A stretch of 10,932 nucleotides of DNA from Alphaproteobacteria bacterium (GTDB taxonomy: Bacteria > Pseudomonadota > Alphaproteobacteria > ATCC43930 > CGMCC-115725): NCBI GenBank assembly GCA_030039775.1, contig JASHUX010000104.1:1-10932 (forward strand), given 5' to 3'. Positions within the stretch are counted from its first letter, which is position 1, and every line of letters begins with the position of its first letter. Positions 1 to 7,169 of the stretch are shown here, one piece after another. The notes beneath the pieces were generated by a model. That model saw only the letters and a list, made by a program, of their open reading frames with translations, was not told where the DNA came from and searched no databases. Position numbers and translations under genes: made by a program.

Positions 1-947
1 GCGTATGGCCGAGGCATCGTCGTCGCGCCTCGATCTCGTCGACATCAAGGGGCAGGAAACCGCCAAGCGCGCTCTCGAAGTCGCGGCGGCGGGCGGTCAC
101 AACATGCTGATGATCGGGCCGCCCGGCTCCGGCAAATCGATGCTGGCGGCGCGGCTGCCGGGCCTGCTGCCGCCGCTCGACGCCGCTGAAGCACTCGAAG
201 TCAGCATGATCCATTCGGTCGCCGGACTGTTGAGCGAAGGCAAGCTGATGCGCGCGCGGCCGTTCCGCGATCCGCATCACTCGGCGTCGCTTGTGTCGCT
301 CGTAGGCGGCGGCTTACGCGTGAAGCCGGGCGAGCAGCACTCTCGAGGCGCTACGTCAGCCGCTCGAGGTCGGCCGTGTCGCGATCGCGCGGGCCAACGC
401 TCATGTAACCTTTCCAAGCCGTTTCCAACTGGTCTGTGCGATGAACCCGTGCAAATGCGGTCATCTCGACGATGCGGCGCTTGCCTGCAGCCGCGCGCCG
501 CGTTGCGCGCAGGATTACCAGTCGCGTATCTCCGGCCCGATGTTCGATCGCATCGACCTCCACGTCGACGTGCCGGCGGTGCGGGCGTCCGACCTGTCGC
601 TGCCGCCGCCCGCCGAGGGCTCGGCCGCCGTCGCGGCTCGCGTTGCGGCGGCGCGCGCCCGGCAGACGGCCCGGTTCGGTCGTCTTCCCGCGGACGTCCG
701 CGTCCGCACGAACGCCGAGGCCGACGGTGTACTGCTCGATCAGATTTCCGCGCCCGACGCCGAGGGCAAGCGGTTGATGGTCAACGCCGCCGACCGCCTC
801 CATCTTTCAGCGCGCGGCTATCATCGCGTCCTTCGAGTCGCGCGGACGCTCGCCGACCCCGACGCCAGCGACAATGTCCGGCGCATCCATATCGCGGAGG
901 TATTAAGCTACCGCCGTGTGGTCCTCGGCGAGGCGCTGTCCCCGTGA
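1..947 (+). pseudogene. comM: comM/yifB-type Mg-chelatase-like AAA+ ATPase, disrupted by internal deletion and 5'-truncated by window edge
   Basis: ComM-family proteins are AAA+ ATPases (about 500 residues); some act as branch-migration helicases in natural transformation. The N-terminal ChlI-like domain lies before the window. Frame 2 encodes the ATPase start: the Walker A motif GPPGSGKS is at nt 116-139, followed by [10 protein letters not shown] and LVGGG...KPGE, ending in sense at nt 334. From nt 342 the homologous reading is in frame 3: [20 protein letters not shown], then [26 protein letters not shown] and the C-terminal helical domain, ending in [10 protein letters not shown] and a TGA at 945-947. 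The family segment normally found between these blocks, with the Walker B motif (LFLDELPEF-like), is missing, and the frame changes there. Both halves otherwise look well conserved, which suggests a recent lesion. The ATP-hydrolysis site is lost even if frameshifting occurred. An assembly error is possible but less likely for a loss of this size. Confidence 0.88.
335..341 (+). other. Deletion junction inside comM
   Basis: Seven bases (CAGCACT) separate the last codon of the upstream conserved block (…KPGE, frame 2) from the first codon of the downstream block (LEALRQPLE…, frame 3). Intact family members carry about 21-22 residues here, including the Walker B aspartate and glutamate. The net loss is therefore roughly 56-59 nt, a number that shifts the frame. 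The exact endpoints cannot be set without an intact relative. Confidence 0.75.
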
Positions 948-1008
948 CGGGGCTGCATACGCTTTCGTCGCAATCGCAAAGAACTAAGTCCGGCCCCATC
1001 TAAGGGGT

Positions 1009-2418
1009 ATGCAGGGTTTCCTCGACCCCGTTTTGTTGTCGCGTCTGCAATTCGCCGCCACAACGCTATTCCACATCTTGTGGCCGGTCCTGACCATTGG
1101 CCTGTCGTTGTTCCTCGTCCTCATGGAGGCGCTGTGGATCAGGACAGACAACGCCGACTATTACCGGCATGCCCGGTTCTGGGCGCGGCTGTTCATCCTC
1201 AATTTCGGGGTCGGCGTCGCGACAGGATTACCGCTCGAATTCGAGTTCGGCACCAACTGGGCGCCGTTTGCCACCGCCGCGGGCAGTTTTTTCGGCAACA
1301 TTCTGGGTTTCGAGGGCGCGATGGCGTTCATGCTCGAAGCCGGCTTCCTCGGCATCATGGTGTTCGGCTGGAACCGCGTGCCGCGCGCGATGCATCTCTT
1401 CGCCACAATCATGGTGGCGTCGGGTGCGTCGATCTCGGCGTTTTGGATCATGGACGCCAATTCGTGGATGCAGATGCCGACGGGCGGCCATATGGCCGGC
1501 GGCACGTTCGTCATCGATTCCTATCTTGACGCCATCCTCAACCCGGATTTCCCGTGGGCCTTCGGTCACATGTGGCTCGCGTGTCTCGAGACCAGCCTGT
1601 TCGTGATCGGCGGCATCAGCGCGTGGTACATCCTCGCCGGGCGCTATCCAGCGTTCTTCCGGCTGTCGCTGCGCTGGTGCGTGATGGTCGCGATCGTCGT
1701 AACGCCGCTCCAAATCTATTTCGGCGACGCCAATGGCAAGAGCGTATTCGCCACGCAGCCCGCGAAAGGCGCCGCCATCGAGGGCAATTGGGCCACCAAC
1801 AAGCCGGGCCAATCTGCCGCCTGGGCGGTCGTCGCTTGGCCCGATCAAGCGGCGCAACGGAACGATTGGCAGATTACCGTCCCCGGCATGTTGTCCTGGC
1901 TCGCGACCCGCTCCTTCACCGGGCAGGTGAAGGGGCTTCAGGATTTCGCCCGTGCTGATCAGCCGCCATTGTTGCCGGTCCTGTTTTATGGCTTCCGTAT
2001 CATGGCGGCGATCGGTTTCGCGCTGTTTCTGCTGATGGCATGGAGCCTTGTCGCGTGGGCCCGCGGCACGTTGGCATCGGACAAATGGCTGTTGCGGGCG
2101 TGGGTCGCCAGCATTCCCTTGGGCTACATCGCCGTTGAGTTGGGTTGGACGGTTCGCGAGGTCGGGCGGCAGCCTTGGGTGATTTACGGCATCATGCGAA
2201 CGGTGGACGGCGCGTCGCGCCTGCCCGCCGCATCCGTCGGCTATACGCTGCTCGGCTACATCGTCGCCTACATCGTTCTATTCGCATCCGTGGTGCTGTT
2301 CGCCTGGCGCATCTTGCAGCAGGGACCGGATCTGACCGTCCCGTTGCCTTTGCCGGGCACGCGTCAGAATCAGTCCCGCGACGCGCATCGCAGCGACGTT
2401 GCGCGGCGCGAGGTTTGA
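1009..2418 (+). CDS. cydA: Cytochrome bd quinol oxidase subunit I (short Q-loop, CioA-like)
   Basis: This is the haem-bearing subunit of the inner-membrane bd-type oxidase, which oxidises quinol and reduces O2 to water. At 469 residues it is shorter than E. coli CydA (about 520). Conserved residues can be matched: H22 (b595 ligand, E. coli H19), E102 and E110 (E99/E107), H187 (H186) and QPAKGAAIE with K253 and E258 (quinol site K252/E257). FRIM gives R330 and M332 (R391/M393), followed by E377 and GRQPW at 386-390. About nine hydrophobic helices are visible. The region between E258 and FRIM is short, as in the short Q-loop class that includes cyanide-insensitive oxidases. The start is ATG with TAAGGGG just upstream. 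cydB follows after 1 nt. No clear promoter or FNR-type box was seen in the 61 nt upstream. Cyanide insensitivity is inferred only from class. Confidence 0.95.
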   Translation: MQGFLDPVLLSRLQFAATTLFHILWPVLTIGLSLFLVLMEALWIRTDNADYYRHARFWARLFILNFGVGVATGLPLEFEFGTNWAPFATAAGSFFGNILGFEGAMAFMLEAGFLGIMVFGWNRVPRAMHLFATIMVASGASISAFWIMDANSWMQMPTGGHMAGGTFVIDSYLDAILNPDFPWAFGHMWLACLETSLFVIGGISAWYILAGRYPAFFRLSLRWCVMVAIVVTPLQIYFGDANGKSVFATQPAKGAAIEGNWATNKPGQSAAWAVVAWPDQAAQRNDWQITVPGMLSWLATRSFTGQVKGLQDFARADQPPLLPVLFYGFRIMAAIGFALFLLMAWSLVAWARGTLASDKWLLRAWVASIPLGYIAVELGWTVREVGRQPWVIYGIMRTVDGASRLPAASVGYTLLGYIVAYIVLFASVVLFAWRILQQGPDLTVPLPLPGTRQNQSRDAHRSDVARREV

Positions 2419-2419
2419 C

Positions 2420-3436
2420 ATGGACGCGCTTCATTTTTTCCTGATCCATGTCTGGCTGGCGTTTCTCGGCCTGTTTTTGGTGTTGTACGTGGTGCTCGAC
2501 GGCTTCGATCTCGGCATCGGCATCTTGTCGTTGTTCGCGCGCGCCGAAGAGCGCCGCGACATCATGATGGCGAGCCTCGGCAGCGTCTGGGACGCCAATG
2601 AGAGCTGGCTCGTCGTGCTGGGCGGTACGTTGTTCGGTGCGTTTCCCTTAGCCTATAGCGTGATCTTGAACGCGCTCTATTTGCCGCTGATCACGATGAT
2701 TTTCGCGCTGATATTCCGCGCGGTCGCCTTCGAGTTCCGCGCCCACGCCCGCAACCGATCTCTATGGAGCCTGGCGTTTGGGCTCGGAAGTCTGGCCGCG
2801 GCCATCAGCCAGGGATTTGTTTTGGGCGGCTTGATCGGGGGCATAACGGTCACCGGTCGGCAGTTCGCCGGCGGCGCCTTCGACTGGCTGACGCCGTTCT
2901 CGATCGCGACTGCGTTCGGCGTGGTGTTCGGCTATGTCTTGCTCGGCGCCGCGTATCTGATTCTGAAAACCGAGGGCGCGCATCAGGATCGCGCGCGCCG
3001 CCAGGCCTGGCTCGGCTTCGGCTTGATGATGGCGGCGGCGGCGGTTGTTTCGGTATGGACGCCGCTCCGCTTTCCTTTCATAGCGCAACGTTGGTTCGCG
3101 CCCGAGACGGTCCATCTGTTCGCCATACCGCCGATCGTCGCCCTGATCTGTGCCGCGATGCTGGGGCGGGCCTTATTGCGGCATCAAGAGCGCGCGCCCC
3201 TCTTCTGGTCGACAGGGATTTTTCTCGCTTCTCTTATCGGGCTCGCCGCGAGCTTCTATCCCTACATCGTGCCGCGCGCGGTCACCGCCGGCGATGCCGC
3301 CGCGGACAATCTCACCCTCGCCTTTATGATGGTCGGCATCGGCATCCTGGTGCCGACCATGCTCATCTATAACTTCTACCAGTACTTGGTATTTCGCGGC
3401 AAAGTCGGCGTCGGCGACACTTATGGCGAGGGCTGA
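2420..3436 (+). CDS. cydB: Cytochrome bd quinol oxidase subunit II (CioB-like)
   Basis: This is the second integral-membrane subunit of the bd oxidase and the partner of the upstream cydA product. It has 338 residues and about eight to nine hydrophobic segments. Family hallmarks are LDGFDLGIGIL (residues 26-36), WDANESWLV (57-65) and PLAYSVILNALYLPLI followed by FRAVAFEFR. The C-terminus YNFYQYLVFRGK is also typical. WDANESW and the AFEFR stretch resemble the CioB branch rather than E. coli CydB. The ATG at 2420 is preceded by GAGG at 2410-2413 with 6-nt spacing. A TTG seven codons upstream keeps the frame open but lies inside cydA and adds no conserved sequence. The gene starts 1 nt after the cydA stop, so translational coupling is likely. 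No small CydX-type ORF follows; otsB begins 4 nt after the stop. Confidence 0.95.
   Translation: MDALHFFLIHVWLAFLGLFLVLYVVLDGFDLGIGILSLFARAEERRDIMMASLGSVWDANESWLVVLGGTLFGAFPLAYSVILNALYLPLITMIFALIFRAVAFEFRAHARNRSLWSLAFGLGSLAAAISQGFVLGGLIGGITVTGRQFAGGAFDWLTPFSIATAFGVVFGYVLLGAAYLILKTEGAHQDRARRQAWLGFGLMMAAAAVVSVWTPLRFPFIAQRWFAPETVHLFAIPPIVALICAAMLGRALLRHQERAPLFWSTGIFLASLIGLAASFYPYIVPRAVTAGDAAADNLTLAFMMVGIGILVPTMLIYNFYQYLVFRGKVGVGDTYGEG
3428..3432 (+). promoter_or_regulatory. Ribosome binding site deciding the otsB start
   Basis: GAGGG at these positions, within the last codons of cydB, lies 8 nt before the ATG at 3441. The alternative in-frame ATG at 3423 overlaps cydB and has no purine-rich sequence before it, so 3441 is preferred. 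Confidence 0.55.
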
Positions 3437-3440
3437 CACC

Positions 3441-4187
3441 ATGGACCTGCCAGCACCGCGCCGCGACTGGGCGCTGTTTTTCGACATCGACGGCACGCTT
3501 ATCGACTTGGCGCCGACCCCCGATGCCGTGGTTGTCCCTGCGGCCTTGCGGGCCGACTTGGCCGCGCTGCTGCGCCAGCTCGGCGCCGTCGCCCTGGTCA
3601 GCGGCCGGCCGCTTTCCGGCATCGACGCGCTGTTCGCGCCGCTGGTGTTGCCGGCGTCCGGACAGCACGGTGCCGAGGCCCGGCTGGGCGCCGAACACGA
3701 CGTTGCACCGCCGTCGCCCGCCCTGCGGGCAATCGTCATGCCCCTGCAACAATTTGCCGCCGATCATCACGGCGTCCTGATCGAGGACAAAGGCGACAGC
3801 GTCGCGGTGCATTACCGCATGGCGCCGACATTGGCCGAAGACGTCGACGCCCTGGCGCACCGGTTGATCGAGGGCGTCCCCGAATTGGAGGCGTTGACCT
3901 CCAAGATGGCCATCGACATCAAGCCCAAGGCCATATCCAAGGCAAACGCCATCCGCTGGTTCATGGCGCGGCCACCGTTCGCGGGACGGCTACCCGTATT
4001 CGTCGGCGACGACCGCACCGACGAAGCCGGTTTTGCCGCCGTTAACGAAATTGGCGGCCACGCCGTTCGTGTCGGCGACCTGGCCGAAAGCGATGCTCGT
4101 TTTTCGCTTAATTCTTCTGCCGCGGTGCGGGAATGGATAGCGGGGTTAGTGCGTTTCTATGGACAAGGTGGAGGACCCCTAAATTAA
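3441..4187 (+). CDS. otsB: Trehalose-6-phosphate phosphatase
   Basis: This HAD-superfamily phosphatase removes phosphate from trehalose-6-phosphate to give trehalose, the second step of the OtsAB pathway in the cytoplasm. It has 248 residues, usual for OtsB. Motif I is FFDIDGTLID with nucleophile D15 and acid/base D17. Motif II is ALVSGRPLSG with S54. The sequence SGQHGAEAR is characteristic of trehalose phosphatases. The motif III lysine sits in IKPKAISKANAI, and motif IV is GDDRTDE at 189-195. All catalytic positions are present, so the enzyme should be active. It follows cydB by 4 nt and precedes otsA by 57 nt, with the partner synthase completing the pathway. Confidence 0.95.
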   Translation: MDLPAPRRDWALFFDIDGTLIDLAPTPDAVVVPAALRADLAALLRQLGAVALVSGRPLSGIDALFAPLVLPASGQHGAEARLGAEHDVAPPSPALRAIVMPLQQFAADHHGVLIEDKGDSVAVHYRMAPTLAEDVDALAHRLIEGVPELEALTSKMAIDIKPKAISKANAIRWFMARPPFAGRLPVFVGDDRTDEAGFAAVNEIGGHAVRVGDLAESDARFSLNSSAAVREWIAGLVRFYGQGGGPLN

Positions 4188-4230
4188 TCGCGTCTATGGG
4201 GACAACGAACCGACCTTTCCAGTGGTAAGC

Positions 4231-4235
4231 GGGAG
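4231..4235 (+). promoter_or_regulatory. Ribosome binding site for the otsA GTG start
   Basis: GGGAG lies 9 nt before the GTG at 4245. It supports this non-ATG start, which gives the expected N-terminus [12 protein letters not shown] with the conserved substrate-loop arginine at residue 10. No convincing promoter was seen in the 57-nt otsB-otsA gap. Confidence 0.55.
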
Positions 4236-4244
4236 ACTACATCC

Positions 4245-5642
4245 GTGTCGCGGCTGATAATCGTATCGAATCGCGTGGCGTCCCCCAGCCAGCAAGGCGT
4301 TCGCGCCGGCGGGCTGGCCGTGGCGATGCATGAAGCGCTCGATCGCTACGGCGGCGTTTGGTTCGGTTGGAGCGGCGAAACCAAGGACGACGCGACGTGG
4401 AATCCACGTGTCGTGGAAGCGGGCAATGTCACGTATGTAACCGTCGATCTTAAGACGGAGGATTATCAGGACTATTATATCAATTACGCCAACGGCACGT
4501 TGTGGCCGCTGTTCCACAACCAGCTCGGCTTGATCAAGTTCTCGCGCGCCGGTTTCGACGGCTATTTGCGGGTTAACGCGAAGATGGCGGAAGCGCTGGC
4601 GCCCATGATCCGCCCGGACGACGTGATTTGGGTCCATGACTACCATCTGATCCCGTTCGGCGACGAATTGCGCAAGCACGGCATCAACAACCAGATCGGC
4701 TTTTTCCTTCACACACCTTTCCCGCCGCGACAGCTGTTCGAGGCATTGCCGCGCCATACGGTGCTCCTGCACAGTTTCGCCGCCTACGATCTGATCGGGT
4801 TCCAGACCGACGAATCCCTCCACGCTTTCCAGGAATCGGTCATTGAACTGGCGCATGGGCGCTGCTACGGCGACGGCGCGTTTATCCTGGGCGACCGTCA
4901 CGGCCACGCCGCCGTGTTCCCGATCGGCATCGACACCGAGCGCTTTGCCAAATATGCCCGCCGTACCGCTCGGTCGCGTCACACCACCCGACTTAAAGAG
5001 AGTCTGTCGGGCCGCGCGCTCATCATTGGCGTCGATCGCCTGGACTACAGCAAAGGCATTCCCAATCGCTTCGATGCGATCCATGCGCTGCTGACGGATC
5101 ATCCCGAGCACCGCAACCAGGTTAGCTTCCTCCAGATCGCGCCGCATTCCCGCTCCGACGTCACGGAATACAAGGTGCTGCGAAAAGAACTCGAGGCCGC
5201 GGTCGGCGCCATCAATGGCAAGTTCGCCGAGTACGACTGGACGCCGCTGCGCTACGTCAATCGGGCGTTTTCGCGGCTCGTCCTGGCGGGCTTCTATCGG
5301 GCTGCGCGGATCGGCCTGGTGACGCCGCTGCGTGACGGCATGAATCTCGTCGCCAAAGAATATGTCGCGGCGCAGGACCCGGACGATCCCGGCGTGCTGG
5401 TGCTGTCCCGCTTCGCCGGCGCCGCCAACGAGTTGAAAGCAGCCCTACTGGTCAATCCCTACGACGCCGACGATATCGCCAACGCGATCCATCGCGGCCT
5501 GCGTATGTCGCTCGACGAGCGGCAGATGCGCTGGAAGCACATGATGGATGTGGTCAGCGCCAATACGGTGACGACGTGGCGCGAGGCCTTCCTCGCCAGC
5601 CTGTACGAGACGCAGTTCGAGAAAGTCGCCGCCGTCGGCTGA
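4245..5642 (+). CDS. otsA: Trehalose-6-phosphate synthase (GT20)
   Basis: This glycosyltransferase family 20 enzyme transfers glucose from UDP-glucose to glucose-6-phosphate, giving trehalose-6-phosphate for OtsB. It has 465 residues, close to E. coli OtsA (about 474). Visible motifs are SNRVA (8-12), [32 protein letters not shown] with D132, and [26 protein letters not shown] carries R265 and K270, the E. coli R262/K267 nucleotide-sugar contacts. [18 protein letters not shown] carries D364 and E372 (E. coli D361/E369). [16 protein letters not shown] follows near the end. All substrate-contact residues I can match are present. The start is a GTG. Trehalose is usually an osmotic, desiccation or heat protectant. 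The gene is the last of the rightward cluster and faces a convergent gene 10 nt away. Confidence 0.96.
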   Translation: MSRLIIVSNRVASPSQQGVRAGGLAVAMHEALDRYGGVWFGWSGETKDDATWNPRVVEAGNVTYVTVDLKTEDYQDYYINYANGTLWPLFHNQLGLIKFSRAGFDGYLRVNAKMAEALAPMIRPDDVIWVHDYHLIPFGDELRKHGINNQIGFFLHTPFPPRQLFEALPRHTVLLHSFAAYDLIGFQTDESLHAFQESVIELAHGRCYGDGAFILGDRHGHAAVFPIGIDTERFAKYARRTARSRHTTRLKESLSGRALIIGVDRLDYSKGIPNRFDAIHALLTDHPEHRNQVSFLQIAPHSRSDVTEYKVLRKELEAAVGAINGKFAEYDWTPLRYVNRAFSRLVLAGFYRAARIGLVTPLRDGMNLVAKEYVAAQDPDDPGVLVLSRFAGAANELKAALLVNPYDADDIANAIHRGLRMSLDERQMRWKHMMDVVSANTVTTWREAFLASLYETQFEKVAAVG

Positions 5643-5646
5643 CCCC

Positions 5647-5664
5647 CGGCCGCTAGTGCGGCCG
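5647..5664. terminator. Possible bidirectional terminator hairpin between otsA and the siderophore-interacting gene
   Basis: A perfect 7-bp inverted repeat (CGGCCGC, loop TAGT, GCGGCCG) begins 4 nt after the otsA stop. It also contains the stop codon of the convergent minus-strand gene at its left arm/loop edge. The stem is all G/C, but no clear T-run follows on either strand, so an intrinsic terminator is plausible rather than certain. Confidence 0.4.
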
Positions 5665-6432
5665 TTCCTCGATATGGTCGTGACCGCCGACGCGGCCAGG
5701 CCGCCAATAGCCTTCGGCCGAAATCTGTTCCTTCGTCATGCCGCGCGCCAGCAGATCGTGGCGCTGGGCGCGGACATTGCTGGTTTCGCCGATGAGATAG
5801 GCGTGGCCGGTGCCGGGCGGCAACTTAAAGCCTTGCACCCGCTTCAGCATGAAATCGCTCGGCCCACCCGCTCCGCCGCGCTCCAGCCACTGAAAATCGA
5901 GGCGCGCCTTGCAGTTGACCGGTTGCTTGTCGCTTGCGTCGGCGACCTCCACAAACGCCCAGGCATGGGCGTGCGACGGCAGCGTCTCCAAAATGCCGAG
6001 GATGCCCGGAATGCAGGTTTCGTCGCCGGTGAAGAGGTGCCAGTCCGCCATCGGGTCGAGCACGGTACGGCCGCGCGGGCCGTTCGCTTCGATGCGGGTC
6101 CCGGGCTTCGCGTCCCTGGCCCAATTGCCTGAGGGACTGTCGCCGTGCAGCACGAAATCGATGTCGAGCCGTCCGGTCTTCTTGTCGAGGCTCCGGATCG
6201 TGTAGTGCCGCCGCCCCGTAGTGCCGTCGGCCAGCGGCATTTGCAGGACCAAGTCCTGGCCAGGCTTGTACTCAAGTTCGTGCAGATCGGGACCGGTCAG
6301 GGTCACGCGCCGCATTCGCGGGTTAAGGTCGCGCGCCCCCACCACCTCCATCGACCATAACCGGCCCGGCGGACGGCGCATGCCCGGCACCGGCCCCGGC
6401 ACGGCCGCCGGGGCGTTCGCAACGTCACTCAT
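5653..6432 (-). CDS. Siderophore-interacting protein (FAD-dependent ferric-siderophore reductase family)
   Basis: The protein belongs to the SIP/ViuB/YqjH family of cytoplasmic flavoproteins, which reduce ferric siderophores so that iron is released. It has 259 residues. The FAD-binding barrel carries RHYTIR at 75-80 and LHGDSPSGNWA at 95-105. The NAD(P)H-type domain begins near NGPRG at 117-121 and has GDET..P at 136-142. The family C-terminal motif YWRPGR is present, followed by a short His-containing tail (GGHDHIEERPH). The chosen ATG (6432-6430) has AAAGGAA upstream with suitable spacing. An ATG one codon earlier and a GTG six codons earlier are alternatives. No siderophore synthesis or transport gene is nearby, so substrate is unknown. 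A palindrome upstream may be its operator. Confidence 0.9.
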   Translation of the reverse strand: MSDVANAPAAVPGPVPGMRRPPGRLWSMEVVGARDLNPRMRRVTLTGPDLHELEYKPGQDLVLQMPLADGTTGRRHYTIRSLDKKTGRLDIDFVLHGDSPSGNWARDAKPGTRIEANGPRGRTVLDPMADWHLFTGDETCIPGILGILETLPSHAHAWAFVEVADASDKQPVNCKARLDFQWLERGGAGGPSDFMLKRVQGFKLPPGTGHAYLIGETSNVRAQRHDLLARGMTKEQISAEGYWRPGRVGGHDHIEERPH

Positions 6433-6450
6433 CATTGATTCCTTTCGCAC

Positions 6451-6475
6451 TTCGATGTGACTTAGATATATCGAA
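6451..6475. promoter_or_regulatory. 25-bp imperfect palindrome, candidate operator for the siderophore-interacting gene
   Basis: Read on the minus strand, the left arm TTCGATATATCT is followed by a central A and the right arm AGTCACATCGAA. Nine of twelve positions pair symmetrically, including six outermost bases on each side (TTCGAT/ATCGAA). It lies in an AT-rich 66-nt gap, about 20 nt upstream of the chosen start codon and overlapping where a -10 element would fall. A TTGCAA at 6486-6491 could serve as a weak -35. Size and symmetry fit a dimeric repressor site. SIP/YqjH genes are known to be controlled by PadR-family (YqjI-like) regulators in some bacteria, but assigning this site to that family is inference. 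Confidence 0.5.
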
Positions 6476-6498
6476 ATACGACGAGTTGCAAGTGGTTC

Positions 6499-7104
6499 TT
6501 AATAACCGACGGTGAACCGCTTCTGGACGTGCTTCGGCTTCTCGACCTCGTCGATCATCGCAATGGCATAGTCCTCGTACGAGATATGGCTCTTGCCGTC
6601 CTTGTCGACGAGCAACTCCTCGAGACCAAGGCGGAATTTGCCGGTGCGCTCGCCCGGTCCGATCATCGCGGACGGCGACAAGAAGGTCCAATCGAGCGCG
6701 CCTTCGCCTTTGAGCTTATCGAGGAACTTGATGCCCGCTCCGGCTTCGCCGCGCCACGCCTCGGGCAGGCTTTCGAATACCAGCTTGCCGTCCTTGCCCT
6801 TCAGGCTGGCGGCACCGCCGACGACGAGCAGCCGCTTCACGCCCGCATTCTTGGTCGCGCCGACGACGTTGTCGGCCGGCGATTCCGAGAACCGCACCGA
6901 GCTGATCACGACGTCATGGCCCGCGAGCAGCGGCGTCAGCGCTTTCGGATCGGTCACGTCGCCCTTCTTGGCGGTGATCTTCGCGTCTTTATGTGCCTTC
7001 TCCGGATTGCGCGAGATCGCCGTGACGGTATGGCCGCGGGACACGGCCTCTTTGGCAAGCCGCGTACCGATATTGCCCGAGCCGCCTACAATCGCGATTT
7101 TCAT
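6499..7104 (-). CDS. NAD(P)-binding protein, NmrA/YwnB-like atypical short-chain dehydrogenase
   Basis: This 201-residue single-domain Rossmann protein starts with MKIAIVGGSGNIGTRLAKEA; the glycine motif GGSGNIG at 7-13 binds the NAD(P) dinucleotide. Other family features are ISRNPEK, the acidic GDVTDP stretch, HDVVISSVRF, KRLLVVGGAASL and the late motif LDWTFLSPSAMIGPGERTGKFR. The classical SDR catalytic YxxxK is not evident, which fits the NmrA/YwnB group, where many members are redox sensors or have no known substrate. The start is certain: AGGAGGAGGA lies 6 nt before the ATG. The gene is upstream of the siderophore-interacting gene on the same strand, separated by 66 nt that hold a candidate promoter, and divergent from the esterase gene. 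Substrate and role are unknown. Confidence 0.88.
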   Translation of the reverse strand: MKIAIVGGSGNIGTRLAKEAVSRGHTVTAISRNPEKAHKDAKITAKKGDVTDPKALTPLLAGHDVVISSVRFSESPADNVVGATKNAGVKRLLVVGGAASLKGKDGKLVFESLPEAWRGEAGAGIKFLDKLKGEGALDWTFLSPSAMIGPGERTGKFRLGLEELLVDKDGKSHISYEDYAIAMIDEVEKPKHVQKRFTVGY

Positions 7105-7169
7105 TGTTGCTCCTCCTCCTTAGAACATGTCTGTCTCTATATAGCGCAAAACGGAGATTGGAACGCAAC
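7105..7169. promoter_or_regulatory. Divergent intergenic region between the NAD(P)-binding protein and esterase genes
   Basis: These 65 nt must hold the start signals of both divergent genes. An 8-bp perfect palindrome CTATATAG at 7137-7144 contains TATATA, readable as a -10-like element on either strand. No good -35 hexamer was found for either direction, so promoters are suggested by position and AT content only. The minus-strand ribosome binding site occupies 7111-7120. Confidence 0.3.

Noticed and set aside
441..947. Possible independent 168-residue gene starting at the ATG in MNPCKCG
   Set aside because: This Met is an internal, conserved position of the ComM ATPase domain and no ribosome binding site precedes it; it is the 3' remnant of the broken gene.
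994..1007. Short CCCC…GGGG inverted repeat before cydA as terminator or RBS-masking hairpin
   Set aside because: Only four base pairs with a mismatched interior and no T-run; too weak to call, although it overlaps the ribosome binding site.
3423..3440. Upstream ATG at 3423 as the otsB start
   Set aside because: It overlaps cydB, lacks a ribosome binding site and adds only six unconserved residues; GAGGG is correctly spaced for 3441.
4194..5147. Long minus-strand ORF (about 317 codons) opposite otsA
   Set aside because: It is the antisense shadow of a clear GT20 gene with all its motifs; such open frames are common in GC-rich DNA, and its translation shows no recognisable domain.
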